Shown here piece by piece: positions 1 through 7,331 of a DNA stretch of 61,484 nt. The first letter of the stretch is position 1; the number at the start of each line of letters is the position of its first letter. Source of the DNA: a virus. Where the stretch lies: positions 1 to 61,484 of the IMG/VR virus record IMGVR_UViG_3300023049_000209; one strand, written 5' to 3'. A program made the position numbers and the translations under genes. Under the pieces are notes generated by a model. That model was not told the DNA's origin and made no database searches. It saw only the letters and a list, made by a program, of their open reading frames with translations.

Positions 1-417
1 ATCGTTGGTATACATATAATCACTAGGCAATTCCCTTGTTAAGAACCTTCTGTTTGCTATGAGTCTTTGATTCTCAGAATTTGAATCATAATTATCTTTT
101 TGTTTTTCTTTTTTGCTAGATATGTGTGGTATAATTATAGCATTTGGTTTATTTTTATTTAAAAAATCAATAGTTATTGCAGTGATAGTAGCTATTACAT
201 TTATGGAATCAGGTTTTTCAAGCATTGCAAATGGAGTATCTAATGTAGTAGAGTATTCACGCTCCCAGTACTTACTAAATTGTGTGAAAATTACATTAAA
301 TTTTATATTGTCTCTATTAGTAAAAGTATATTGGATACGGAAAGGTGAGGGATTGTTTATAATCTCAAAATTATACTTCTCCGATATAAACTCGTAATAT
401 TTAATTAAGTTATTCAT
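1..417 (-). CDS. hypothetical protein, partial, paralog of the next gene
   Basis: An open minus-strand frame starts with ATG at 417 and runs off the left edge, giving 139 codons with no stop. I do not recognise a family. It is clearly a tandem paralog of the gene at 431-886: both begin around KYYEFI/KYYDFI, share YTFTNRDNI followed by a short beta-like stretch ending VIF, and share an ITIDFLN/ITIDFIN segment followed by a PHI/EHI turn and RRFL. The 13-bp spacing suggests one transcript and a recent duplication. Function unknown. Confidence 0.75.
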   Translation of the reverse strand, partial: MNNLIKYYEFISEKYNFEIINNPSPFRIQYTFTNRDNIKFNVIFTQFSKYWEREYSTTLDTPFAMLEKPDSINVIATITAITIDFLNKNKPNAIIIPHISSKKEKQKDNYDSNSENQRLIANRRFLTRELPSDYMYTND

Positions 418-430
418 GGTATTCTTTGTT

Positions 431-886
431 TTAATCTTCTATTCTAGTTATCATAGAACTTGGGCCTTCATTAGAATATTTATAATTTTTGGGTAAAAGA
501 CGTAGTAAAAATCTTCTATGGACTCTAGTTCTTTTGTTTTCATCACTTGGTCTATAGAGTTCGTCATCTTTTTCTGATTCAGAGGGTATGTGTTCTATCA
601 ATATTATTTTTGGATCATACCTATTGATGAAATCGATGGTTATCTCAGTAACTGTTTTCACAACATTTATCGCATCTGATTTATCTAATTCTCTAAATTG
701 TTTAGCACCAACTATACCATATACTCTACACCATGCATAATCTTTTAATTCAAATATTACTCTAAATTCGATATTATCTCTATTTGTGAATGTATATGAA
801 ACTCCTGTGTCATAGAGGTCTCTTGTTGTGTTTTTAAATTCATAACTTTCATTTATAAAATCATAGTATTTTAATATTCTTTCCAT
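431..886 (-). CDS. hypothetical protein, tandem paralog of the left-edge gene
   Basis: A 151-residue protein of unknown function. It is a complete copy of the family whose second member lies partly off the left edge; the shared signature is KYYDFI near residue 7, TFTNRDNI near 33 and ITIDFINRYDP near 82. The start is supported by a TTAATATATA promoter-like motif directly upstream. The C-terminus is charged and ends MITRIED. Probably an early accessory gene. Confidence 0.8.
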   Translation of the reverse strand: MERILKYYDFINESYEFKNTTRDLYDTGVSYTFTNRDNIEFRVIFELKDYAWCRVYGIVGAKQFRELDKSDAINVVKTVTEITIDFINRYDPKIILIEHIPSESEKDDELYRPSDENKRTRVHRRFLLRLLPKNYKYSNEGPSSMITRIED

Positions 887-890
887 AGAC

Positions 891-900
891 TATATATTAA
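891..900 (-). promoter_or_regulatory. phage promoter motif TTAATATATA
   Basis: A perfect copy of the motif seen before many genes in this window lies 4 nt upstream of the minus-strand start at 886. Promoter function is inferred from recurrence and position, not shown. Confidence 0.5.
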
Positions 901-906
901 AAAATA

Positions 907-1305
907 CTATGTTTTAATATAAATCCACTCTAAATCTAAGCCTTTAAAAGACTTTACGTCTTTATTATACATATACATATATTTACCACAAATAGTACAT
1001 TCTTGAACTTTTCTAGTTATTGGGTCAAAACTATTATATAAACCCCTTGCCTTTTGTACACCAACATTTTCATAGTTATGTGTGCCAAGCATACAGAATA
1101 TGTTTTTCTTTTTTATCTTATTTTTTAATAACTTAACCTCTATCAAACCATCAATATAATTTTTACTACCAATAAACCACTCATAATCACTATCTAATGG
1201 AAATCTAAATATTTCACCTGTTTTAGCATCAATTGCTAGAAGATGGTAATTCGTTATCATTAGGTCTTCGAACCTTGATGGTACATGTGCTAATATCTTA
1301 CTCAT
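907..1305 (-). CDS. hypothetical protein with a CxxC motif
   Basis: A 132-residue protein with no recognised family. It carries one CTICGKY motif near residue 100 that could be half of a zinc site; no second CxxC pair is visible, so metal binding would need other ligands or a dimer. The N-terminal half (AIDAKTGEIFRFPLDSDYEWF) looks like a small beta domain. A variant promoter motif, TATTATATAATCC, lies just upstream of the start. It sits in a run of small minus-strand genes. Confidence 0.7.
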   Translation of the reverse strand: MSKILAHVPSRFEDLMITNYHLLAIDAKTGEIFRFPLDSDYEWFIGSKNYIDGLIEVKLLKNKIKKKNIFCMLGTHNYENVGVQKARGLYNSFDPITRKVQECTICGKYMYMYNKDVKSFKGLDLEWIYIKT

Positions 1306-1376
1306 ATGGATTATATAATAAAAACACTTAAAGTTTTTAACTAAAAAGGGTTTTTGTTATTTGTGTATAATATTTA

Positions 1377-1583
1377 TTATACATCTTTGCGTAGATGATT
1401 AATCTCTTCATCTAGATGGTTTAATATTTGTCTCCTTCCGAGTTTTCTTGAAGAACTATGACATTCCCTTATTATTGGTTTAATCAAATCAATTTGTTCA
1501 TCTTTGCTCAAATCTTGATTATCTACTGCGTTTAATGTAGACCATATCAAATCGCTAATTCTTTCTAATTCGTTGTTATCCAT
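1377..1583 (-). CDS. small helical hypothetical protein
   Basis: A 68-residue, probably all-helical charged protein starting MDNNELERISDLIW. No family recognised. It lies in the minus-strand array of small genes, about 70 bp from its upstream neighbour, in the usual codon style of the region. Small size and context suggest an early phage protein; function unknown. Confidence 0.6.
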   Translation of the reverse strand: MDNNELERISDLIWSTLNAVDNQDLSKDEQIDLIKPIIRECHSSSRKLGRRQILNHLDEEINHLRKDV

Positions 1584-1640
1584 TTTTTTATTTCTGATTA
1601 ATATTATATTTAGCCATCTTGTCTTATCTATACACTAATA

Positions 1641-1844
1641 TCAACAACTTCCATACTTATTAGATACAAAGCACTCTAGTCCATAATCTACTTCAAAGCC
1701 AATACTTTCCAACTCTATTATATCTGAATTATTGACTTGTTTTGGATCAACATGTACGAACATCTGATTGTGTACACAACTAGTAGGAAACTCACTATCT
1801 GTGTATCTGTTAAAAATTTGTAAGGCTCTAACTAATTTTTTCAT
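1641..1844 (-). CDS. small hypothetical protein
   Basis: A 67-residue protein starting MKKLVRALQIFNRYTD. It resembles a small alpha/beta fold, with segment QMFVHVDPKQVNNSDIIELES followed by GFEVDYGLECFVSNKYGSC. Family unknown. It is the first gene of the leftmost minus-strand run and is divergent from the plus-strand gene at 1962. Confidence 0.6.
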   Translation of the reverse strand: MKKLVRALQIFNRYTDSEFPTSCVHNQMFVHVDPKQVNNSDIIELESIGFEVDYGLECFVSNKYGSC

Positions 1845-1929
1845 TTTATTTTGTATGTTGTTTAATAATTACTCTGTGTAAAGATATGCATGTTTGTTTC
1901 TTCAATGATTTAACATGGTTTTAACTAAA

Positions 1930-1939
1930 TTAATATATA
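1930..1939 (+). promoter_or_regulatory. phage promoter motif TTAATATATA
   Basis: A perfect motif copy 22 nt before the ATG at 1962, in the intergenic space between divergent genes. Confidence 0.5.
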
Positions 1940-1961
1940 GGTTATAAAAAATATTGTGATA

Positions 1962-2468
1962 ATGAAGTATTTAAAATTATTTGAAGACTATGATGAAAAT
2001 TTTGATGAAGATGACTATAATGAAATAGCACTTGACTACGCAAATAAATATTATCACGATGAGGTAAAGGGTGGTCCATATGGTGATTATTATGAAATTC
2101 TTGATAGATTAAATGATTTCTGTAATACTGATTTCCCATATGGAATACAAGACATTCCAAATACAGTCATCCTTTATAGATTATTGAATGTTGATAGTAT
2201 TGATGATATAAACAAAGAAGATTTAGGTAAATCTTTTGTAGGTGATAAAGATATGTATGATGATTATGATTTTGTAGAGTCTTTTTTACACCGTTACGGA
2301 GAAGAAACTAAAAAGTGGTTCATTGTAACTATTGAAATGTCATCAGAAAATATTGATATGTCTTCAACATTAGGTAATAGAGCTGAATACCCAGATGAGT
2401 ATGAAATTGCAATAATTGATGATAGGGGATTGAAAATAGTTGACATTGAGGAAGTAGAACCCCACTAA
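1962..2468 (+). CDS. acidic hypothetical protein with capsid-targeting-like N-terminus
   Basis: A 168-residue acidic protein. I chose the ATG at 1962 over an upstream in-frame GTG at 1956 because it gives the start MKYLKLFEDYDEN, matching the short MKxYxxFxxE peptide found at the start of several other proteins here. The body has many Asp, Tyr and Glu residues and a C-terminal half resembling a small beta domain (KKWFIVTIEMSSENIDMSS). Family unknown. If the N-terminal peptide works as in T4 internal head proteins, this product would be packaged in the head; that is inference. Confidence 0.7.
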   Translation: MKYLKLFEDYDENFDEDDYNEIALDYANKYYHDEVKGGPYGDYYEILDRLNDFCNTDFPYGIQDIPNTVILYRLLNVDSIDDINKEDLGKSFVGDKDMYDDYDFVESFLHRYGEETKKWFIVTIEMSSENIDMSSTLGNRAEYPDEYEIAIIDDRGLKIVDIEEVEPH

Positions 2469-2492
2469 TATAACTTATACTATATATTTATT

Positions 2493-3760
2493 AAAAAACC
2501 ATCTGTAGTAGCGTACATCGCCTATAACCTTTTGTGTACTTTAGCTTTGTTCGGGTTATCACTACTACAAATGGATAAAAAGATAATGTCGCTAGAATCA
2601 AAATTCTACTACGTTTCGTCTAATGCGTGTCACTGATTGTCTTTTTTCTGTAAATTGTTTGCCTAAGTGTATTTTGTTTTTCATAACCTCTTGGCAAAAT
2701 CCCCCAATTGAGTTCGGGCTGAGTAACTAGCTATTTCCCTATTATTACTTCCAACCTTATTACAATTAGTTGGTACACTTAATAAATATAATATGTAGTA
2801 TTAACTAAAGATTTCGACTCCTAATTTCTTATTTAATAACCAAATGGTACTTGCACCCATTTCTGTACGCTGTTAGCTAACTATCCTACTATATAGACGA
2901 TTGATTAACTTAATACTACATCTTATAACCTACCTATCTTTAGTGATTAACCTCTTATTACATTACCTCATCTAGGAGTTTATCTGTTTTGGGACTATTT
3001 AATTTAATCACACCGTATTCAAGGCTTAACGGTTTCCTTCAATCCCCCCATCTAAATCCAGGAGGAGTAGGTTTATCGGGTTTATTACCATACCTGTCTA
3101 TTAAACAACATATTATAAAAAGTATAATTGCTGATCCTACATATATTAACATTCCCTTTATATTCATAATATTTAATTTTAATAAAAAATTACTTACTTC
3201 AGGATCTTTACCTGCCTTTTATATATACATGTACTTCTCAGTTAAGAGTCAGTACGAGTTTTATTACTTTGTAAGTAATTATATAGCCTCTTCAAAACCA
3301 GCATCACTTGGGATGTTTTGCTTTCAAAGCTAGTTAAACATCATAAAAATAAACACAACTGCTGATAAACAGTATAATAATTTGCCAACACGTTGTCTAT
3401 TTGGCTTTTAATAGGTCAGGTAGTAAGTACTACATCCATATCCAGTACGTGATTACTTAAATTATTATTTACTTTTAATTAAAGGGTTAATTATTTTAAT
3501 AAAAACTCTTCTGACTAGTATCACTCTAGAATGTATCAAATAGCTTTAGCTTTTAAACTGACTTCGCAGGGCGATACACTATTATTCTTTACATATCTCT
3601 AATAAAACAACTGCTGATACAGATTCGGGTAGACAAACGCTAAACAGTGCTCTAATGAGTACTGACGGTTTTAACATCCTAGTTTATCTTCAATCAAAAG
3701 AGTTTAATTATCACTTCTTTCTTTTAATTATTTAATATAGACAAATATACAACTACTAAT
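2493..3760 (-). ncRNA. candidate long structured non-coding RNA, minus strand
   Basis: About 1.3 kb without a convincing long gene. On the minus strand the 3' end is a 13-bp stem (2562-2574 pairing with 2499-2511, one mismatch) followed directly by six U residues, so it looks like an RNA end or terminator. Inside this stem is a second helix (2524-2529 with 2554-2559). Further up, TGTATC and GATACA pair across an internal loop near 3533-3576, and the element ATCAGCAGTTGT occurs twice (near 3355 and 3608). A TATATTTG box (3742-3749), like the Bacteroidetes -7 element, could start transcription. Compare with ROOL/GOLLD-type phage RNAs; I cannot assign a class. A 42-residue reading frame lies inside (3039-3167). 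Confidence 0.4.
3039..3167 (-). CDS. possible small single-pass membrane protein
   Basis: A 42-residue frame starting MNIKGMLIYVGSA. Residues about 6-23 are a hydrophobic helix ending in CC, followed by a polar proline-rich tail (DRYGNKPDKPTPPG). The composition is that of a real small membrane protein such as a spanin or holin accessory. It sits inside the candidate structured RNA, so either the region is an mRNA with long leaders or the frame is accidental. No family recognised. Confidence 0.4.
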   Translation of the reverse strand: MNIKGMLIYVGSAIILFIICCLIDRYGNKPDKPTPPGFRWGD

Positions 3761-3792
3761 TGGTTAAAACTACGAAAAACAATAAATTTTAT

Positions 3793-4011
3793 TTAAATTA
3801 TTGATGCTCTGTTTTTAACTACGCTTCTTTCGCACTGTGTGATAGCCCAATCAATTTTATCATCTGATATTTGATCAACTGCATCATTTATCGGTAACTC
3901 TAAGTTTTTGTGACAATACATACGCTTAAATATTGTTTTCTGATCTTCTGTGCATTCAAGAAGTAAATTCTTTAAAATGTTTTCTGCTGCTAATCTTAAT
4001 GTTTTGTTCAT
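3793..4011 (-). CDS. small helical hypothetical protein
   Basis: A 72-residue protein starting MNKTLRLAAENILKNLL, mostly helical, with a C-terminal WAITQCERS segment. No family recognised. It is the last gene of the 3.8-6.1 kb minus-strand run and lies directly upstream of the candidate structured RNA, so the two may be co-transcribed. Confidence 0.6.
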   Translation of the reverse strand: MNKTLRLAAENILKNLLLECTEDQKTIFKRMYCHKNLELPINDAVDQISDDKIDWAITQCERSVVKNRASII

Positions 4012-4026
4012 ACTTTCTCTGTTATA

Positions 4027-4311
4027 TTACCATTTTTCTTCTTTGGTGACTTTGCTATATCTATTTACCTTCCCATACAAAACCCACCAAGTACCAGTAA
4101 AGTTTGGTGATAGTTCTAAAGCATCTTTCGTAAATTGATGCTTATACCAATTAACTTTGCGACATTTTCTATACCATCTAAAACCATTTAAATAATAGTC
4201 TGTAAATATTTTCTTTGTATTATTAGCTTTTCTCATGATATATAAGTTCGTTGTATAATTACTATAATCTACGTCTCCAATATTCAATAATTTGTTGGAC
4301 TTCAGATCCAT
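4027..4311 (-). CDS. small basic hypothetical protein
   Basis: A basic, Trp/Tyr-rich protein of up to 94 residues, containing WYRKCRKVNWYKHQF and TGTWWVLYGKVNRYSK. The longest start overlaps the upstream gene by 50 bp. An internal ATG at 4236 would remove the overlap and give a 69-residue protein starting MRKANNTKK, which may be the true form. No family recognised; the basic, aromatic make-up would fit nucleic-acid or cell-envelope contact. Confidence 0.55.
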   Translation of the reverse strand: MDLKSNKLLNIGDVDYSNYTTNLYIMRKANNTKKIFTDYYLNGFRWYRKCRKVNWYKHQFTKDALELSPNFTGTWWVLYGKVNRYSKVTKEEKW

Positions 4312-4486
4312 TTCTTATTTTTATTCCCTTCTGATCAACATATATTCTACCACCATAACTATATGAATCTCCTGTGTCTTCATATACATCAGTTCTTGTC
4401 TTTATACCAAAAAACCTTTCTATAAAATTTGGATATCTAGTTAATTCATATACATTGCCTTCATTTGCTATCTTAGCTATTCTCAT
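4262..4486 (-). CDS. small hypothetical protein
   Basis: A 74-residue protein starting MRIAKIANEGNVYELTRYPN, with two short beta-like segments and a basic end (IIEYWRRRL). Family unknown. It overlaps the following gene if that gene's longest start is used. Confidence 0.6.
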   Translation of the reverse strand: MRIAKIANEGNVYELTRYPNFIERFFGIKTRTDVYEDTGDSYSYGGRIYVDQKGIKIRNGSEVQQIIEYWRRRL

Positions 4487-4561
4487 TTTTAAAGTTTGTA
4501 TAATTATTAATACTGTACTCTAGGAGTCTCGTTTATAAACCAATGGTTATTATCAGCATAC

Positions 4562-4864
4562 CTAATCTACTAATTCACAATGATACTCTATCATTAGCTT
4601 GCTTTCTGACATTATTTTCATATTCATATACTTAGCTTCTTTAACCAATTTAACACTTTTTCTTTTAAAGGTTTTTTTGAACTCTTTACTATCTTCAATC
4701 ATCTTTCTTCTAAAATCTTCTTTATACTTACTGTAATCAGCAGGATAAAGTTCTTCTACATCCAACCTAATTATATCATTTAATGAGAATGGATTGCTTG
4801 TTAAGTCGTATAAAGATGTTATTGGTGTTTCTTCTCCGTTATTCAAATAAAAATGTATGTTCAT
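4562..4864 (-). CDS. hypothetical protein
   Basis: A 100-residue protein. The N-terminal half is beta-like (MNIHFYLNNGEETPITSLYD) and the C-terminal half is a Lys/Glu-rich helix ending in a beta strand (KLMIEYHCELVD). No family recognised. It belongs to the minus-strand small-gene run. Confidence 0.65.
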   Translation of the reverse strand: MNIHFYLNNGEETPITSLYDLTSNPFSLNDIIRLDVEELYPADYSKYKEDFRRKMIEDSKEFKKTFKRKSVKLVKEAKYMNMKIMSESKLMIEYHCELVD

Positions 4865-4897
4865 AAGTGTATTAGTTTTATAACTTGTTTATTTTGT

Positions 4898-4975
4898 TAA
4901 TTCAAATTTATAAGATTCTGGCTTCCATTGCTTTGAATCTTTGTCCCAGTAATACCAATTTTCTCCAATTAACAT
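4898..4975 (-). CDS. possible micro-protein
   Basis: A frame of about 25 residues starting MLIGENWYYWDKDSKQWK. The Trp-rich start looks protein-like and it continues the array of small genes. The exact 3' end is uncertain. It may be a genuine tiny protein or chance. Confidence 0.3.
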
Positions 4976-5089
4976 AGTTGTATATTTTAATATTATTTCT
5001 ATTATAGCACAAATATATACTTTTTAATTCAGACTACCAAACGAAAACAAAATATATCACTCAATATATTTTGTTTTTGATATAAAGTG

Positions 5090-5257
5090 TTAAGGTCTTT
5101 CGTACTTATTATTTTTTGCATTATTCATCCAACAATCAAAGTGTTTATTTATAGCATCCCAATCGCTTATTAAGCCATATTTAGCTATTTGATATCTAAG
5201 TTCCCTACATACCTTTTCAGAACTTTCATTTCTCCTTTGTTCTCTAGTCTTTCTCAT
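5090..5257 (-). CDS. small basic hypothetical protein
   Basis: A 55-residue frame starting MRKTREQRRNESSEK and ending MNNAKNNKYERP. The highly basic N-terminus followed by a helical segment (CRELRYQIAKYGLISDWDAI) looks like a real small nucleic-acid-binding or regulatory protein. It fills the gap between its neighbours on the same strand. No family recognised. Confidence 0.55.
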   Translation of the reverse strand: MRKTREQRRNESSEKVCRELRYQIAKYGLISDWDAINKHFDCWMNNAKNNKYERP

Positions 5258-5272
5258 ATTCGCATATATTGT

Positions 5273-5524
5273 TTAAAAATTGCCATCAGTTATTTTGTTT
5301 AATAAGTCAAATTCTATTTTGTGATTGAAACAATCACCGTTCCCACTTGCGTGAACTCCCCATCTATTTCCTTTACAATCTATTCCCTCCGCATAAGTTC
5401 TATCGATATAATCAATCGTTAAATGTTGATGATAAGTAAAATCTTCTTGCATTTCAATATATTCAGACATCGTTACACTGTTATCATTATGATATTCTTC
5501 GGTTGTCCAATAGTATGTTTCCAT
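5273..5524 (-). CDS. small hypothetical protein
   Basis: An 83-residue protein starting METYYWTTEEYHNDNS. A central beta-rich segment (TYAEGIDCKGNRWGVHASG) and two His residues in HQHLTIDY are notable, but no family is recognised. It ends 15 bp before the small basic gene at 5257, in the same run. Confidence 0.65.
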   Translation of the reverse strand: METYYWTTEEYHNDNSVTMSEYIEMQEDFTYHQHLTIDYIDRTYAEGIDCKGNRWGVHASGNGDCFNHKIEFDLLNKITDGNF

Positions 5525-5558
5525 AATTAAAAAGTTATTATATAGTTCTGTTTAAATG

Positions 5559-5738
5559 CTATTCGCCATATTCGGCTAGGATATTTCCTTTGTCATCAAA
5601 GTATTTCATTGCCCAAGTGGGGTGGCAGTTCCTAGGTTTTTTCTCCCCATCAAAAAGGATATTAAGGTTTCCACTTGTATTCCCACTTCTTACTTTACCA
5701 ATCAGAGTTTTACCATTGTAAGAATGTTCTACTGTCAT
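5559..5738 (-). CDS. small hypothetical protein, overlapped by a micro-ORF
   Basis: A 59-residue frame starting MTVEHSYNGKTLIGKV and ending YFDDKGNILAEYGE, containing a CHPTWAMKYF segment. Its ATG overlaps the stop of a 19-residue upstream frame (ATGA). The upstream peptide MINLDYVKDKRGLEFVKRG reads naturally into this frame across an A5-G4 run. Either the two are translationally coupled, or a -1 frameshift or sequencing indel joins them into one protein of about 78 residues. Family unknown. Confidence 0.55.
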   Translation of the reverse strand: MTVEHSYNGKTLIGKVRSGNTSGNLNILFDGEKKPRNCHPTWAMKYFDDKGNILAEYGE

Positions 5739-5794
5739 CCCCTTTTTACAAACTCCAATCCTCTCTTATCTTTTACATAATCTAAATTTATCAT
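5735..5794 (-). CDS. micro-ORF coupled to the next gene
   Basis: Nineteen codons starting MINLDYVKDKRG, stopping in an ATGA overlap with the 59-residue gene. The run AAAAAGGGG just before the stop could allow slippage. It may be the true N-terminus of the downstream protein rather than a separate gene. Confidence 0.35.
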   Translation of the reverse strand: MINLDYVKDKRGLEFVKRG

Positions 5795-5819
5795 ATTTTT
5801 TTTATAGAATTATCTTATT

Positions 5820-6146
5820 TTATGGTGCGATACCAAATTCATAATCATAGCTATCTTCACCATCCTCACCATTTTTTACTTCTTTTACCCAATCCCAATA
5901 TTCTTGTGGTGGTTCTTCTAAATTAAACCTTTCATTAATTGTACCATCTTCCCATTTGGTAATTTTTAGAGTCACTTCAGTTCCTTTTAATATTCTGGCT
6001 ATTTGATCAATTACCCAATCTTTGTGATGAGAACCATCTATCCCACCATACATTTCAATCCAATGTAAAGACCAATCTTGTTTGCTATACATTGTGTATT
6101 TAGTCTTGCTTATTTCTAATTTTGTTTCACCTAAGTATCCTTTCAT
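5820..6146 (-). CDS. acidic hypothetical protein
   Basis: A 108-residue protein starting MKGYLGETKLEIS. It is beta-rich in the first 40 residues, has a helical middle (KDWVIDQIARILKG), and an acidic tail (NGEDGEDSYDYEFGIAP). No family recognised. First gene of the 3.8-6.1 kb minus-strand run, divergent from the gene at 6212. Confidence 0.65.
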   Translation of the reverse strand: MKGYLGETKLEISKTKYTMYSKQDWSLHWIEMYGGIDGSHHKDWVIDQIARILKGTEVTLKITKWEDGTINERFNLEEPPQEYWDWVKEVKNGEDGEDSYDYEFGIAP

Positions 6147-6197
6147 TTTTTTTGTACAAATATAAGAATAAAATTTAGATAAACATAATATTTTTAT

Positions 6198-6207
6198 TTA
6201 ATATATA
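6198..6207 (+). promoter_or_regulatory. phage promoter motif TTAATATATA
   Basis: A perfect motif copy 4 nt before the ATG at 6212. Confidence 0.5.
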
Positions 6208-6211
6208 AATT

Positions 6212-6700
6212 ATGAAGTATTTAGCTAGTTATAACAAATTTTTTGAAGATGGTGAAGGTGGTGGTGATTCATCTAGTGGGATGGGTGCTGTTGTATCTGC
6301 ACAACCAGGGGCATTACCAGGACAAACTGGTACAACTGGTAGTGGAGATGTCTCATTTGTTTTTAAAAAAGATAGAGGAAAGAAAGGAAATCCCTCTGAT
6401 GTAAGTGATTTAAGAGATTTAGATGATGCTGATGAGATGGAAAAGATAGATGAAATATATTCTAAACAAGATATATTCTCTGAAGTCCTAGATAATCTAA
6501 AACAAAAAAACTTATCACCAATTACAATAAATAAAATAATGGACTCTTATACCGATATGATTTCTGATATGTATGACAAGGGGATAAACACAACTCAAAT
6601 AGTAGATAAAGTAATGTCTCTAGTAGATGGTGGTGGTGATAAAAACCATATAGGATTTCAAAGTCCTAATGTATCGACAAGGAATTTGACATACTTGTAA
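6212..6700 (+). CDS. hypothetical, possibly head-associated protein
   Basis: A 162-residue protein starting MKYLASYNKFFEDGE, another copy of the targeting-like peptide. It is followed by a low-complexity Gly/Ser/Thr linker (about residues 17-50) and a helical Asp/Lys-rich region (about 60-145). The linker plus helical body would fit a structural or internal head protein. It has its own promoter-like motif and convergently abuts the membrane protein at 6701 with no gap. Function unknown. Confidence 0.7.
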   Translation: MKYLASYNKFFEDGEGGGDSSSGMGAVVSAQPGALPGQTGTTGSGDVSFVFKKDRGKKGNPSDVSDLRDLDDADEMEKIDEIYSKQDIFSEVLDNLKQKNLSPITINKIMDSYTDMISDMYDKGINTTQIVDKVMSLVDGGGDKNHIGFQSPNVSTRNLTYL

Positions 6701-7297
6701 TTAACTTATTTTTAGTTTTTTAAGCTTCCTTTTTCTTTCTAATAAGATAGTGTTATATTTAGGAAGTCTCATTACATCACCTATATTATATATATTTCTA
6801 GTTATATTATATTGACTGGTAGTATTCATATCGTCTGTCCTGAGTAGGAATCTATCCAGAACTATGTAATCTATGCTATCTCTGTTCATAGTTGACCTTG
6901 TAAAGAAAACAACAGTTCTTTTCAAGGCATCATCTAGTTCATAGCCATCATCTACCAAAATTATAATAGTTATTATTACTAAGAAAGCAAATAAGACCCA
7001 CAAAATAATATTAAGACCCCCGTAGCTTTCATATGTTATAGTTCCCTTGTTAATATCAACCTTTTCTTCTAAAAATATAGTAGAAACACCATCAGTATTG
7101 TTAGCATCATGGTATACATATACATATCCAGTAGGAACTTCTACTTCCTCTATAACACTCCTAACATAAACATCATCCGTAAAACTACCAGCAAAACAAT
7201 AAGACAGAATAGTGAGTGTTATAAGGATAGTTTTTCCTATATTTTTAATTAAAATGAAAAATATATAGATTGGTAACATAGTAAGATAGACTTTCAT
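6701..7297 (-). CDS. two-pass membrane protein of unknown function
   Basis: A 198-residue protein with two strong hydrophobic segments: residues about 5-35 (LPIYIFFILIKNIGKTILI onward) and about 100-122 (LWVLFAFLVIITIIIL). The roughly 65 residues between them are polar and beta-like, probably periplasmic or luminal. The C-terminal 75 residues are basic and probably cytoplasmic. It lies directly downstream of the endolysin on the same strand, so a role in lysis or superinfection exclusion is possible, but no holin family is recognised. Confidence 0.7.
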   Translation of the reverse strand: MKVYLTMLPIYIFFILIKNIGKTILITLTILSYCFAGSFTDDVYVRSVIEEVEVPTGYVYVYHDANNTDGVSTIFLEEKVDINKGTITYESYGGLNIILWVLFAFLVIITIIILVDDGYELDDALKRTVVFFTRSTMNRDSIDYIVLDRFLLRTDDMNTTSQYNITRNIYNIGDVMRLPKYNTILLERKRKLKKLKIS

Positions 7298-7331
7298 AAT
7301 ATTTTTTTACAAATATATAAAAAAATATTAG

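Noticed and set aside
2989-3333. Plus-strand 114-codon frame in the non-coding region
   Set aside because: Hydrophobic, low-complexity and opposite to the terminator-ended minus-strand structure; no promoter motif and no recognisable family.
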